Assembly (NCBI GenBank): GCA_963723595.1
Contig: CAVRRQ010000001.1
Span: forward strand, 744,001 to 808,000
Reading direction: 5' to 3'
From: RYN-230 sp963723595
Lineage (GTDB): Bacteria; Actinomycetota; Actinomycetes; Streptosporangiales; Streptosporangiaceae
Length of the DNA stretch: 64,000 nt
Within the stretch, counting starts at the first letter, position 1. Each line of letters begins with the position of its first letter. A program made the translations under genes and the position numbers. This document shows, piece by piece, positions 51,218 through 60,754 of the stretch. The notes beneath the pieces were generated by a model. That model ran no database searches. It was not told the origin of the DNA and was given only the letters and a program-made list of their open reading frames with translations.

Positions 51218-51757
51218 ATGACGGCCGGCCAGGGCAGCGCGGAGATCGCCGAGCTGATCAAGGCCCGGGTCCGGGACATCCCCGACTACCCGCAGCCCGG
51301 GGTGATGTTCAAGGACATCACCCCGCTGCTCGCCGACGGTCCCGCGCTCGCTGCGGTGGTATCCGCGCTGGCCAGCGGTCACGACGGGGTGGACAAGGTG
51401 GCCGGGATCGAGGCCCGCGGATTCATCCTGGCCGCGCCGGCCGCCATCCAGCTCGGCGCCGGGTTCGTGCCGGTGCGCAAGCAGGGCAAGCTGCCCGGGC
51501 CCACCTACGCGCAGAGCTACGACCTGGAGTACGGCAGCGCCACCATCGAGGTGCACCAGGACGCGTTCGCGCCGGGGGAGCGGGTGCTCATCGTGGACGA
51601 CGTGCTGGCCACCGGGGGCACCGGTGCGGCCACCGCCGAACTGGTCCGCAAGGCGGGTGCCGAGGTGACCGGGATCGCGGTGGTCCTGGAGCTGAGCTTC
51701 CTCAACGGGCGGCCCCGGTTGCCCGATGTCCCCATCCGGTCACTGCTGGTTGTGTGA
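51218..51757 (+). CDS. apt: Adenine phosphoribosyltransferase
   Basis: The product is 179 residues from ATG 51218, directly abutting secF. The PRPP-binding loop is RVLIVDDVLATGGTGAATAE; YPQPGVMFKDITPLLADG and GIEARGFILAAPAAIQLG are standard APRT. It recycles adenine to AMP. In mycobacteria apt lies between secF and rel in the same order. Confidence 0.96.
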   Translation: MTAGQGSAEIAELIKARVRDIPDYPQPGVMFKDITPLLADGPALAAVVSALASGHDGVDKVAGIEARGFILAAPAAIQLGAGFVPVRKQGKLPGPTYAQSYDLEYGSATIEVHQDAFAPGERVLIVDDVLATGGTGAATAELVRKAGAEVTGIAVVLELSFLNGRPRLPDVPIRSLLVV

Positions 51758-51830
51758 CGAGGCGCTGAGCTCGGCACTTTCCGGATCTTCCGCCGATAGA
51801 ATGGGGTCTTGGCGGACGTGAGGAGAGCCT

Positions 51831-54374
51831 GTGGCCCGTGACGTGGCAACGACCGGCGGTGCCGGGGCCGGGGCCAGTCCTGCCCTCCCCGACCAGCCCG
51901 CGCGGCCGGGGGAGGACGGAGCGGAATCGCCTTCTGCCCCGGTCAGCACGGACCAGACTCCGGCCGCCCAGGCTGAGGCGGCCCAGGCTGGGCCCGGCCA
52001 GGCCAGCGACGGCCAGGCCGCCGACGCTCAGGCGGAAACTCCGCAGGCCAGCGAGACTGCGGAAGCACGTCCAGGGTCACGGTCGGTCAACGGCCGGAGC
52101 CCGGCTGCCACCCGCGGCGCGAGCAGCGGGCGCACGGGGTCCGGGCGGGCCGCACGCCGGCTGGCCCGGCTCGGCGCGACCCGCGGCGGCGGCATCAACC
52201 CCGTCCTCGAGCCGATGATCAAGACGGTGCGCGCGACCCACCCCAAGGCCGACGTCCGGCTCATCGAGCACGCCTACGACGTGGCCGCGCACTGGCACAC
52301 CGGGCAGAAGCGCAAGAGCGGCGACCCCTACATCACCCACCCGCTCGCCGTGGCCACGATCCTCGCCGAGCTGGGCATGAACAGCGAGACGCTGTGCGCG
52401 GCCCTGCTGCACGACACGGTGGAGGACACCGAGTACGCCCTCGACCAGCTGCGGGCCGACTTCGGCGACGAGATCGCCGCCCTGGTGGACGGCGTGACCA
52501 AGCTGGACAAGGTCAAGTACGGCGAGGTCGCCGAGGCCGAGACCGTGCGCAAGATGGTCGTCGCCATGTCCCGCGACATCCGGGTCCTGGTCATCAAGCT
52601 CGCCGACCGGCTGCACAACATGCGCACGCTGCGCTACCTGCCGCGGGAGAAGCAGGAACGCAAGTCGCGTGAGGTGCTGGAGATCTTCGCGCCGCTGGCC
52701 CACCGGCTCGGCATGAACACCATCAAGTGGGAACTGGAGGACCTGGCCTTCGCGACGCTGTACCCCAAGCGGTACGACGAGATCGCCCGGCTGGTCTCCG
52801 AGCGGGCCCCGCGCCGGGACGTCTTCCTCCAGGAGGTCATCGAGGACGTCTCGACCGACCTGCGCGAGGCCAAGGTCAAAGCGCGGGTCACCGGCCGGCC
52901 CAAGCACTACTACTCCGTCTACCAGAAGATGATCGCCCGCAACGTGGGCTTCGACGACATCTACGACCTGGTGGGCATCCGTGTCCTGGTGGACTCCGTC
53001 CGCGACTGCTACGCCGCGCTCGGCACGGTCCACGCCCGGTGGAACCCCGTTCCCGGGCGGTTCAAGGACTACATCGCGATGCCGAAGTTCAACATGTACC
53101 AGTCGCTGCACACCACGGTGATCGGCCCGGGTGGAAAGCCGGTCGAGCTGCAGATCAGGACCTGGGGCATGCACCGGCGCGCGGAGTACGGCGTGGCCGC
53201 GCACTGGAAGTACAAGGAAGAAGTGGCCGGCGGGGGCCGGGTGGGCCGGGACGGCACCGGCGACATGGCCTGGCTGCGCCAGCTCGTGGACTGGCAGCGG
53301 GAGACGGCCGACCCGGCCGAGTTCCTGGAGTCCCTCCGCTTCGACCTCGGGGCCGCCGAGGTCTACGTGTTCACCCCGCGCGGCGAGGTCATCGCGCTGC
53401 CGCAGGGGGCCACGCCGGTGGACTTCGCCTACGCCATCCACACCGAGGTGGGGCACCGCACGATCGGGGCCCGGGTCAACGGCCGCCTGGTGGCGCTGGA
53501 GAGCGCGCTGGACAACGGCGACACGGTCGAGATCTTCACCTCTAAGGCCCAGGACGCCGGGCCGAGCCGCGACTGGCTGCAGTTCGTCAAGAGCGCCCGG
53601 GCCCGGAACAAGATCCGGCACTGGTTCTCCAAGGAACGCCGGGAAGCGGCGACCGAGACCGGCAAGACCGCCATCGCCCGGGCCATGCGCAAGCACGGCC
53701 TTCCGCTGCAGCGCCTGGCCACCGGGGACGCGCTGGTCGCCATCGCGACCGAGCTGCACTACCCGGACCTCTCCGCGCTGTACGCGGCGGTGGGGGAGGG
53801 CCACGTCAGCGCGCAGTCGGTGGCGTCCAAGCTGGTCCAGTCGGCCGGCGGGATGGCCGGGGCCCAGGAGGACCTGGCCGAGGCGACCCTGCCGACCCGG
53901 CAGGCCCGGCCCCGGCCGGTCGGTGATTCAGGTGTCGTGGTCGAGGGTGCCGCCGACGTGTGGGCGCGGCTGTCCAAGTGCTGCACCCCGGTGCCCGGGG
54001 ATGAGATCACCGGTTTCATCACCCGGGGTCACGGCGTGTCGGTGCACCGGGCCGACTGCCTGAACCTGCGCCACCTGCTCGACTCCCAGCCCGAGCGGCT
54101 GGTCGCGGTGCGCTGGTCGCCCACCGAAGACTCGCTGTTCCTGGTGGCCATCCAGGTGGAAGCGCTGGACCGCACCGGCCTGCTCTCCGACGTGACCCGG
54201 ACCATCTCCGACCAGCACGTGAACATCCTGTCCGCCTCGGTCACCACGACCAGGGACCGGGTCGCGGTCAGCCGGTTCACGTTCGAGATGGGCGACCCCA
54301 AGCACCTCGGTCACGTCCTGCGCGCCGTCAGAGCCATCGACGGCGTCTACGACGTCTACAGAATCACGAGTTAA
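51831..54374 (+). CDS. rel: Bifunctional (p)ppGpp synthetase/hydrolase Rel
   Basis: The product is 847 residues from GTG 51831. An Ala/Gln-rich extension of about 110 residues precedes the HD hydrolase domain (HDTVEDT at 194-200). The synthetase domain follows: GRPKHYYSVYQKMIARNVGF, then RFKDYIAMPKFNMYQSLHTT, with the RFKD motif of bifunctional enzymes. TGS (VYVFTPRGEVIALPQGATPV) and a C-terminal ACT domain come last. It makes the stringent-response alarmone on stalled ribosomes and also degrades it. TAGAAT at 51797-51802 may be a -10 hexamer. The extension is longer than in mycobacteria. A dispersed GC repeat begins 15 bp after the stop. Confidence 0.95.
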   Translation: MARDVATTGGAGAGASPALPDQPARPGEDGAESPSAPVSTDQTPAAQAEAAQAGPGQASDGQAADAQAETPQASETAEARPGSRSVNGRSPAATRGASSGRTGSGRAARRLARLGATRGGGINPVLEPMIKTVRATHPKADVRLIEHAYDVAAHWHTGQKRKSGDPYITHPLAVATILAELGMNSETLCAALLHDTVEDTEYALDQLRADFGDEIAALVDGVTKLDKVKYGEVAEAETVRKMVVAMSRDIRVLVIKLADRLHNMRTLRYLPREKQERKSREVLEIFAPLAHRLGMNTIKWELEDLAFATLYPKRYDEIARLVSERAPRRDVFLQEVIEDVSTDLREAKVKARVTGRPKHYYSVYQKMIARNVGFDDIYDLVGIRVLVDSVRDCYAALGTVHARWNPVPGRFKDYIAMPKFNMYQSLHTTVIGPGGKPVELQIRTWGMHRRAEYGVAAHWKYKEEVAGGGRVGRDGTGDMAWLRQLVDWQRETADPAEFLESLRFDLGAAEVYVFTPRGEVIALPQGATPVDFAYAIHTEVGHRTIGARVNGRLVALESALDNGDTVEIFTSKAQDAGPSRDWLQFVKSARARNKIRHWFSKERREAATETGKTAIARAMRKHGLPLQRLATGDALVAIATELHYPDLSALYAAVGEGHVSAQSVASKLVQSAGGMAGAQEDLAEATLPTRQARPRPVGDSGVVVEGAADVWARLSKCCTPVPGDEITGFITRGHGVSVHRADCLNLRHLLDSQPERLVAVRWSPTEDSLFLVAIQVEALDRTGLLSDVTRTISDQHVNILSASVTTTRDRVAVSRFTFEMGDPKHLGHVLRAVRAIDGVYDVYRITS

Positions 54375-54388
54375 GGGGTTCTGAGCTA

Positions 54389-54471
54389 GTCCGGGGGGAC
54401 GACCCCCCTGGACCCCCGCCATTCGCAGGCTCGGCGGGAACACGCCTTCGGCGCGCCCCGCCTCGCCCGCA
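54389..54471 (+). repeat. Dispersed two-hairpin GC repeat, type I (copy after rel)
   Basis: Near-identical to the copy at 34149: hairpin 1 CCGGGGGGACGACCCCCC, then GCAGGC-TCGGCGGG paired with CCCCGCC-TCGCCCGC (one A-C mismatch), with the same ACACGCC core. It starts 15 bp after the rel stop and lies between convergent genes. Confidence 0.8.
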
Positions 54472-54514
54472 AATCAGCGGTGGCTGGGGTGGGACCACCC
54501 CAAAACCTCTCTCA

Positions 54515-55753
54515 CTAACCTGACAATTCGGCGAGGGTGCGCTCGGCTTCTTCCAGCCAGGAGCGGCGGGCCTCGATGGCTTCCTCGGCCTGGGTGACGG
54601 CGCGGGTGTCGCCGCGCTGCTGGGCCTTGGCCAGCTGCTGTTCCAGGTTGGCGATGGTGGAACGGATCTGCTCGACCGTGCCCTGGGCCCGGGCCAGCGC
54701 TTCAGGGTTGGAGCGGCGCCACTGGTTGTCCTCGGCCTTGCGGACCGCGTCCTCGACCCGGCGCAGCCCCTGCTCCAGCCGGTCGTGCGCCTCACGGGGC
54801 ACCGATCCGGCCTGCTCCCAGCGTTCCTGGATGGAGCGCAGCGCCGTCCGGGCGTCGCGCACATTGGTCACCGGCACCAGCTGGCCGGCCTCCTCCAGCA
54901 GTGCGGACTTCACCGCGGCGTGCTCGCGCAGCTCGTTCTCCTTGGCCGAGAACACGTTGGACCGCGCAGCGAAGAACTGATCCTGCGCGGCCTTGAACCG
55001 GCCCCACAGCTCTTCCTCCTCGCTGCGGCCCGCCCGGCCCGCTGCCTTCCAGGAGCGCATCAGGTCGCGGTAGGCCGCCGCGGTCGGCCCCCAGTCGGTA
55101 GACGCGGCCAGCGCTTCCGCCTCGACGACCAGCTTCTCCTTGCGGGACTTGGCTTCCTCGCGCTCGTCTTCCAGCCCGGCGAAGTAGGCCTTGCGCCGCT
55201 TGGCGAACGCATTGCGGGCCGTGGACAGCCGCTTCCACAGCGCGGTCTCCACCGCCCGGTCGGCTCGCGGAGCGGTCTTCCACTCCTCGAGCAGCTGGCG
55301 CATCCGCTCCCCGCTGATCTTCCAGTGGGTGGCCTCCGCCGCGATCTGCTCGGCCTCCTCGACGATGTGCTCCTTGTGCGACCTGGCCTCGACCCTGGCC
55401 TGCTCGCGGGCCGCCTTGACCTCCTCGCGGCGGCTGTCCACCCGGCTGGTCAGCGCCTCGAGCCTGGTGTGCAGCGAGTCGAGGTCACCGACCGCGTTCG
55501 CCGTCGCCACCGCCTCCAGCAGCCGGTCGATGGTCGCCCGGGCACTGCCGGGGGACAGGTCGGTGGTGGAGATGCGCTGCTCGAGCAGGGTGACCTCGGT
55601 CTCCAGGCCCTCGTACTTGCGGCGGTAGAAGGCGAGCGCCTCGTCCGGGCTGCCCGCCTGCCATGAGCCAACCACCCGCTCGCTCCCGCCGGCACGCACG
55701 TAGACCGTACCGTCGTCAGCTACCCTGCCCCACGGATCGTTGGCGGTGCTCAC
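54515..55753 (-). CDS. DUF349-domain protein
   Basis: The product is 412 residues from GTG 55753. It begins DPWGRVADDGTVYVR, typical of actinobacterial members, and continues as helical DUF349 repeats marked by W spaced along helices: LLEEWKTAPRADRAVETALW, DLMRSWKAAGRAGRSEEEEL-WGRF and RSIQERWEQAGSVPREAHDR. The final part is a coiled coil (IEQLEQQLAKAQQRGDTRAV-like). The family is conserved but has no proven role; a link to stress or DNA/RNA metabolism has been suggested from the neighbourhood of rel. It follows the cyclophilin gene by 44 bp on the same strand. Confidence 0.88.
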   Translation of the reverse strand: MSTANDPWGRVADDGTVYVRAGGSERVVGSWQAGSPDEALAFYRRKYEGLETEVTLLEQRISTTDLSPGSARATIDRLLEAVATANAVGDLDSLHTRLEALTSRVDSRREEVKAAREQARVEARSHKEHIVEEAEQIAAEATHWKISGERMRQLLEEWKTAPRADRAVETALWKRLSTARNAFAKRRKAYFAGLEDEREEAKSRKEKLVVEAEALAASTDWGPTAAAYRDLMRSWKAAGRAGRSEEEELWGRFKAAQDQFFAARSNVFSAKENELREHAAVKSALLEEAGQLVPVTNVRDARTALRSIQERWEQAGSVPREAHDRLEQGLRRVEDAVRKAEDNQWRRSNPEALARAQGTVEQIRSTIANLEQQLAKAQQRGDTRAVTQAEEAIEARRSWLEEAERTLAELSG

Positions 55754-55797
55754 CGCTAACCTCCTGCTCAGCCCCGGCTCTGGCGTCCTCGCCAGGC

Positions 55798-56565
55798 TCA
55801 GGTCTTCTTGATGGTGACGCTTTCTATAACGACTTTCTCCTTCGGGTGCCCATCCCCCGACCCATTGGCGTTGTCACTGCCCGCCCTGGCCACATTCTGG
55901 ATGATCCCGAGTCCTTTGACGACCTCGCCGAACGGCGTGTAGCTGGGTGCCAGCGTCGAGTTCTTGTACACGATGAAGAACTGGCTGCCGTTGGTGTTGG
56001 CACCGCCGTTCGCCATCGCGACGGTGCCCTGGGTGTACTTGGCGCCCGCCAGGTTTTCGTTATTGAACGTGTAGCCGGGCCCGCCGCGGCCGGTGCCGGT
56101 CGGGTCCCCGCACTGCAGCACGAACGGGTCGGTCGTGGTCAGCCGGTGGCAGTGGGTGCTGTTGAAGTACCTCTTGGCCGCCAGGTACACGAAGGAGTTG
56201 ACCGTGCAGGTGGCCTTGCTGTTCAGCAGGTTGATGACCACGTCGCCGCGGTTGGTGTGGATGGTGGCCTGGTAGACCACCTTGTCGTCGGACTTGGCCG
56301 GCGGCAGGCCCACATTGCGGGCCGGGGTCCCGCTGGCCTTGTAGGTGCAGGTGACCAACGACGTCGAGGACACCGCCGCGGCCTTGCTTCCGCCCAAGCC
56401 GCCGAACGCGAAAAAGCCACCTACGCCCAGCCCGACGACCACGCAGCAGATCACGGCCACTATCGTGATCCGCCGGGCCTTGTGGGCCTGCTGAGCGCGC
56501 CGCTGCTGCTGGCGCAGCATGCGCTCACGGGCCAGCTTGCGCTGGCGCTCCTTCTTACCCGTCAC
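55798..56565 (-). CDS. Membrane-anchored cyclophilin-type peptidyl-prolyl isomerase
   Basis: The product is 255 residues from GTG 56565. A highly basic start (KKERQRKLARERMLRQQQRR) leads to one membrane helix (ITIVAVICCVVVGLGVGGFF). The cyclophilin domain is outside: VVINLLNSKATCTVNSFVYL, FNSTHCHRLT, the GTVAMANGG and GSQFFIVYKNS blocks, and TPFGEVVKGL. The Arg-Phe-His active-site residues are partly changed (HCHRL in place of FHRV), as in the mycobacterial PpiB group. It helps fold exported proteins. Its conserved position is beside rel. Confidence 0.88.
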   Translation of the reverse strand: MTGKKERQRKLARERMLRQQQRRAQQAHKARRITIVAVICCVVVGLGVGGFFAFGGLGGSKAAAVSSTSLVTCTYKASGTPARNVGLPPAKSDDKVVYQATIHTNRGDVVINLLNSKATCTVNSFVYLAAKRYFNSTHCHRLTTTDPFVLQCGDPTGTGRGGPGYTFNNENLAGAKYTQGTVAMANGGANTNGSQFFIVYKNSTLAPSYTPFGEVVKGLGIIQNVARAGSDNANGSGDGHPKEKVVIESVTIKKT

Positions 56566-56753
56566 TGATCCGTTCCTCCTGGCTGCCTGTTGCCTGCTTA
56601 CCAGCGAAACTTCGCGAATGGTACCGGCACCCGGGAGGTCGTGACGCCGCTGTTATCGGTTCGCGGCTGGGCTGAGTAGATCGGTAGCCTGTAGCGGCGG
56701 AAGTTGACCGTGAGTCCCACCGTCTGCCCCGAACGCCGCAAGGAGGCCGCCCC

Positions 56754-57449
56754 GTGCTGATTGCCGGATTCCCGGCTGGTTCCTTCGCCGCCAATTGCTA
56801 TCTGGCGGCCACGGAACCGGGCGCTGAGTGCGTGATCATCGACCCCGGGGAAGACGCGGAGAGCGGTATCGCGGAGATCATCGCCGAGCACCGGCTCAAG
56901 CCGGTGGCGGTGCTGCTGACCCACGGCCACATCGACCACGTCTGGTCCGTGGCCCCGGTCTGCGGGGCACGCGGCATCCCGGCGTACATCCATCCGGACG
57001 ACCGCGCGCTGCTCTCTGATCCGGCCCGCGGCCTGCCGCTGGGTGCGGGCCAGCAGCTGTTCGGGGGGCTGGAGTTCACCGAGCCCGACGACGTCAGGGA
57101 ACTCACCGACGGTACGCTGCTGAACCTGGCCGGCCTGGAGATCACGGTGAACCACGCGCCCGGGCACACCCCGGGGTCCGTGGTGTTCCGGCCCGGCCCG
57201 GCCGTCATGTTCTCCGGCGACCTGCTGTTCGCCGGGTCGATCGGGCGGACCGACCTGCCCGGTGGCGACACCGCCGCCATGATGGGCAGCCTGGCCCGGG
57301 TCTGCCTGACGCTGCCGGACGAGACGCGGGTGCTGCCCGGCCACGGGCCGCAGACGACCATCGGCGTGGAGCGGGTCAGCAATCAGTTCCTGGCTGGCCT
57401 GGAGCGGGGTACCGGGCCGGGCCGGCCGGGCCGGCCCACGGGCCTGTAA
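56754..57449 (+). CDS. Metallo-beta-lactamase-fold hydrolase (glyoxalase II-like)
   Basis: The product is 231 residues from GTG 56754. The metal motif is THGHIDHVW (HxHxDH), with later ligands in HAPGHTPGSVV, FSGDLLFAGSIGRTDLPGGD and GHGPQTTIGVE. These match the glyoxalase II/YcbL branch that hydrolyses thioesters such as lactoyl-thiols. Actinobacteria use mycothiol rather than glutathione. The gene is divergent from the cyclophilin gene. In mycobacteria the same gene precedes hisS, which is absent here; aspS follows by 35 bp. Confidence 0.9.
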   Translation: MLIAGFPAGSFAANCYLAATEPGAECVIIDPGEDAESGIAEIIAEHRLKPVAVLLTHGHIDHVWSVAPVCGARGIPAYIHPDDRALLSDPARGLPLGAGQQLFGGLEFTEPDDVRELTDGTLLNLAGLEITVNHAPGHTPGSVVFRPGPAVMFSGDLLFAGSIGRTDLPGGDTAAMMGSLARVCLTLPDETRVLPGHGPQTTIGVERVSNQFLAGLERGTGPGRPGRPTGL

Positions 57450-57484
57450 TTCAACGGGGCGGTAATGGAGAGGCTGAGCAGGAA

Positions 57485-59278
57485 ATGATCCGAACCCACG
57501 AGGCGGGCACGCTGCGCGCCGAGCAGGACGGCCAGACGGTGGCGCTGGCTGGCTGGGTGGCCCGCCGCCGGGACCACGGCGGGGTCACCTTCATCGACCT
57601 GCGCGACGCCAGCGGCATCGTCCAGGTCGTGTTCCGGGGCGAAGGCGAGGACGGCCCCGCGCACGCGCTGCGGGCCGAGTTCTGCGTCAAGGTCACCGGC
57701 CAGGTCCGGCGCAGGCCAGCCGGCAACGAGAACCCTGAGCTGCCCACCGGCGAGATCGAGGTGGCCGCGGACGAGCTGGACATCCTCAGTGAGGCGGACC
57801 CGCTGCCGTTCCCGATCGACGGTGCGGGGGAGCTGAACGAGGAGACCCGGCTCCGGTACCGCTACCTGGACATGAGGCGCGCCGAGACCGCCACCGCCCT
57901 GCGGGTCCGCTCAGAGGCCACCTACCTGGTCACCGACGTGCTGCGCGGCCACCGCTTCGTGTACGTGGAGACGCCCGACCTGACCAGGTCCACCCCCGAG
58001 GGTGCGCGGGACTTCCTGGTCCCGGTGCGGCTGAAGCCCGGTCACTGGTACGCGCTGCCCCAGTCACCGCAGCTGTTCAAGCAGCTGCTGATGGTCGGCG
58101 GCATGGAGCGGTACTGGCAGCTGGCCCGCTGTTTCCGGGACGAGGACTTCCGGGCCGACCGGCAGCCTGAGTTCACCCAGATCGACATCGAGATGAGCTT
58201 CATCACCCGGGAAGACGTGGTCGAGGTCGCCGAAGACCTGGTCGCCCGGCTGTGGGCCGAGGTCGCCGGCTACGACCTGCCCCGGCCCGTCCCGCAGATG
58301 ACCTACGCCGACGCCATGGCGCGGTTCGGCTCGGACAAGCCGGACCTGCGCTTCGGCTGTGAACTCGCCGACCTGACCGGCTATTTCGCGCAGTCCTCGT
58401 TCCGGGTGTTCCAGGCCCCCCACGTCGGGGCGGTGGTGATGCCCGGCGGTGCCTCGCAGTCGCGCCGGGAGCTGGACAACTGGCAGGAATGGGCCCGGGC
58501 CCGGGGCGCCCGCGGGCTGGCCTACGTGCTGATCGACCCGGCCGGGCAGGTCTCCGACTCCGGCCCCGTGGCCAGGCACCTGTCCGCCGAGGAACGGGCC
58601 GGGCTGCCGGCCGCGGTGGGCGCCGGGGCCGGCGACGCGGTGTTCTTCGCGGCTGGCCCGCCGAACCAGGCCCGGTCCCTGCTCGGCGCGGCCCGGCTGG
58701 AGATCGGCCACCGGCTGGGACTCATCGACCCCGGCGCCTGGGCGTTCACCTGGGTGGTGGACGCGCCGATGTTCGAGGAGGACGGGTCGGGCGGCTGGAC
58801 CGCGGTGCATCACCCGTTCACCGCGCCGCTGCCGGAATGGGCGGACAAGTTCGCCGGCGAGCCGGGCAGCGCCCTGGCGGACGCCTACGACCTGGTCTGC
58901 AACGGCAACGAGATCGGGGGCGGGTCGATCCGTATCCACCAGCCCGCCATGCAGCAGAAGGTCTTCGACGTCATCGGGCTGTCCCGGGAGGAGGCCCGGT
59001 CGCAGTTCGGCTTCCTGCTCGACGCGCTGCACTACGGGCCGCCCCCGCACGGCGGCATCGCGTTCGGCTGGGACCGCCTGATCATGCTGCTGGCCAGGCG
59101 CGACACGATCCGCGACGTGATCGCCTTCCCCAAGGCGGCGTCCGGCTCCGACCCGCTCACCGGCGCGCCCACGCCGATCACGCCCGAGCAGCGACGGGAG
59201 GCCGGCGTCAACGTCATCATCCCGCCGGGCGGCGACACCCCGGACCCCGACCCGCGGACCATGACCGCGCGGCCCTGA
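57485..59278 (+). CDS. aspS: Aspartyl-tRNA synthetase (bacterial type)
   Basis: The product is 597 residues. An N-terminal OB-fold anticodon domain (VALAGWVARRRDHGGVTFID) leads to a class II core with motif 2 RYWQLARCFRDEDFRADRQP, the flipping loop TQIDIEMSF, the bacterial GAD insertion domain (RFGSDKPDLRFG to about residue 420) and motif 3 GIAFGWDRLIMLLARRDTIR. It charges tRNA-Asp. The start ATG 57485 is preceded by GAGCAGGAAATG. The C-terminus is slightly extended and Pro-rich. Confidence 0.96.
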   Translation: MIRTHEAGTLRAEQDGQTVALAGWVARRRDHGGVTFIDLRDASGIVQVVFRGEGEDGPAHALRAEFCVKVTGQVRRRPAGNENPELPTGEIEVAADELDILSEADPLPFPIDGAGELNEETRLRYRYLDMRRAETATALRVRSEATYLVTDVLRGHRFVYVETPDLTRSTPEGARDFLVPVRLKPGHWYALPQSPQLFKQLLMVGGMERYWQLARCFRDEDFRADRQPEFTQIDIEMSFITREDVVEVAEDLVARLWAEVAGYDLPRPVPQMTYADAMARFGSDKPDLRFGCELADLTGYFAQSSFRVFQAPHVGAVVMPGGASQSRRELDNWQEWARARGARGLAYVLIDPAGQVSDSGPVARHLSAEERAGLPAAVGAGAGDAVFFAAGPPNQARSLLGAARLEIGHRLGLIDPGAWAFTWVVDAPMFEEDGSGGWTAVHHPFTAPLPEWADKFAGEPGSALADAYDLVCNGNEIGGGSIRIHQPAMQQKVFDVIGLSREEARSQFGFLLDALHYGPPPHGGIAFGWDRLIMLLARRDTIRDVIAFPKAASGSDPLTGAPTPITPEQRREAGVNVIIPPGGDTPDPDPRTMTARP

Positions 59279-59332
59279 CCGCCGGGTAGCAGCCGCCGCA
59301 GACCACACCGCAGGGACGGATAGTCTCAGAGT

Positions 59333-60742
59333 GTGGGAAAGGCAGGCGTCAGCGGCGGCCAGGCGGACAGCCTCTTCGACGCGGCCGGGGACGAAGCGGC
59401 CCGGGCGGCCGCGCCGCTCGCGGTGCGCATGCGCCCGCGCATCCTGGACGAGGTCGTGGGCCAGCGGCACCTGACCGGCGAGGGCACGCCGCTGCGCAAG
59501 CTGGCCGAGAACGACGCGGGCATGTCCGTGGTGCTCTGGGGGCCGCCGGGCACCGGCAAGACCACCCTGGCCCACGTCATCAGCCAGGTCACCAGCCGGC
59601 GCTTCACCGAGCTTTCCGCGGTCACCGCGGGCGTGAAGGACGTGCGCGCGGCGATCGACGGCGCCCGGCGGGAACTCGGCCTGACCGGCACCCAGACCGT
59701 GCTGTTCATCGACGAGGTGCACCGCTTCAACAAGGCCCAGCAGGACGCCCTGCTGCCGGCCGTGGAGAACCGCTGGGTCTCGTTCATCGGGGCCACCACG
59801 GAGAACCCGTCGTTCTCCGTGGTCGGGCCGTTGCTGTCCCGGTCCCTGCTGCTCACCCTGGAGCCACTCAGCGACGACGACATGCGCGAGGTGATCGCCC
59901 GCGCGCTGGCTGACGAGCGCGGCCTGGGCGGCGCGGTCAGCCTCGACGACCAGGCCCTGGACCACCTGACCCGGCTGGCCAGCGGGGACGCCCGGCGCGC
60001 GCTGACCTACCTGGAGTCGGCCGCGCTCGGGCTGCGCCAGGGCGCGACCATCGACATCGCCGTCCTGGAGCGCGCGGTCAACCGGGCCGCGGTCCGCTAC
60101 GACCGCGCCGGTGACCAGCACTACGACGTGATCAGCGCCTTCATCAAGAGCATCCGGGGCAGTGACGCCGACGCCGCGGTGCACTACCTGGCGCGCATGA
60201 TCGAGGCCGGCGAGGACCCGCGGTTCATCGCCCGGCGGCTGATTGTGCACGCCAGCGAGGACGTCGGGATGGCCGACCCGTCCGCGCTCGGCGTGGCGGT
60301 CGCCGCGGCCCAGGCGGTCGAGTTCGTCGGGCTGCCCGAGGCCCGGATCAACCTGACCCAGGCCACCATCCACCTGGCGCTGGCCCCGAAGTCCAATTCC
60401 GTGATCAAGGCGATCGGCGCGGCTGCGGCGGACATCCGCGCCGGGCTGGCCGGGCCGGTGCCCGCACACCTGCGGGACGCCCACTACCCGGGGGCGGCAC
60501 GGCTCGGCCACGGCCAGAGCTACGCGTACCCGCACGACTACGCCGAGGGCGTGGTCACGCAGCAGTATGCGCCGGATTCGCTGGCCGGCCGCACCTACTA
60601 TGAGCCGTCGCGGCACGGCGCCGAGGCCCGCTACGCCGACCGCTCCGGGCGGATCAGGGCGATCCTGGGCCGCGACGCCCAACCGGACGAGCAGAGCCCG
60701 GACGGGCCGAGCGCGGACGGGACCGGCCACGAAGGTTCCTGA
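59333..60742 (+). CDS. rarA: Replication-associated recombination protein A (MgsA/RarA)
   Basis: The product is 469 residues from GTG 59333. RMRPRILDEVVGQRHLTGEG is the family start. Walker A is WGPPGTGKTTLAHVI, Walker B VLFIDEVHRFNKAQQDALLP, sensor 1 IGATTENPSFSV. The C-terminal MgsA domain includes YDVISAFIKSIRGSDADAAV-HYL, LIVHASEDVGMADP and GHGQSYAYPHDY. It acts at stalled replication forks with RecA and SSB. A dispersed GC repeat follows within 13 bp of the stop. Confidence 0.94.
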   Translation: MGKAGVSGGQADSLFDAAGDEAARAAAPLAVRMRPRILDEVVGQRHLTGEGTPLRKLAENDAGMSVVLWGPPGTGKTTLAHVISQVTSRRFTELSAVTAGVKDVRAAIDGARRELGLTGTQTVLFIDEVHRFNKAQQDALLPAVENRWVSFIGATTENPSFSVVGPLLSRSLLLTLEPLSDDDMREVIARALADERGLGGAVSLDDQALDHLTRLASGDARRALTYLESAALGLRQGATIDIAVLERAVNRAAVRYDRAGDQHYDVISAFIKSIRGSDADAAVHYLARMIEAGEDPRFIARRLIVHASEDVGMADPSALGVAVAAAQAVEFVGLPEARINLTQATIHLALAPKSNSVIKAIGAAAADIRAGLAGPVPAHLRDAHYPGAARLGHGQSYAYPHDYAEGVVTQQYAPDSLAGRTYYEPSRHGAEARYADRSGRIRAILGRDAQPDEQSPDGPSADGTGHEGS

Positions 60743-60754
60743 CCCGGCTGCGTG

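Noticed and set aside
58064..60730. 888-codon open frame antisense to aspS and rarA
   Set aside because: It spans two conserved genes on the other strand and reads as Arg/Gly/Pro-rich sequence without domains.
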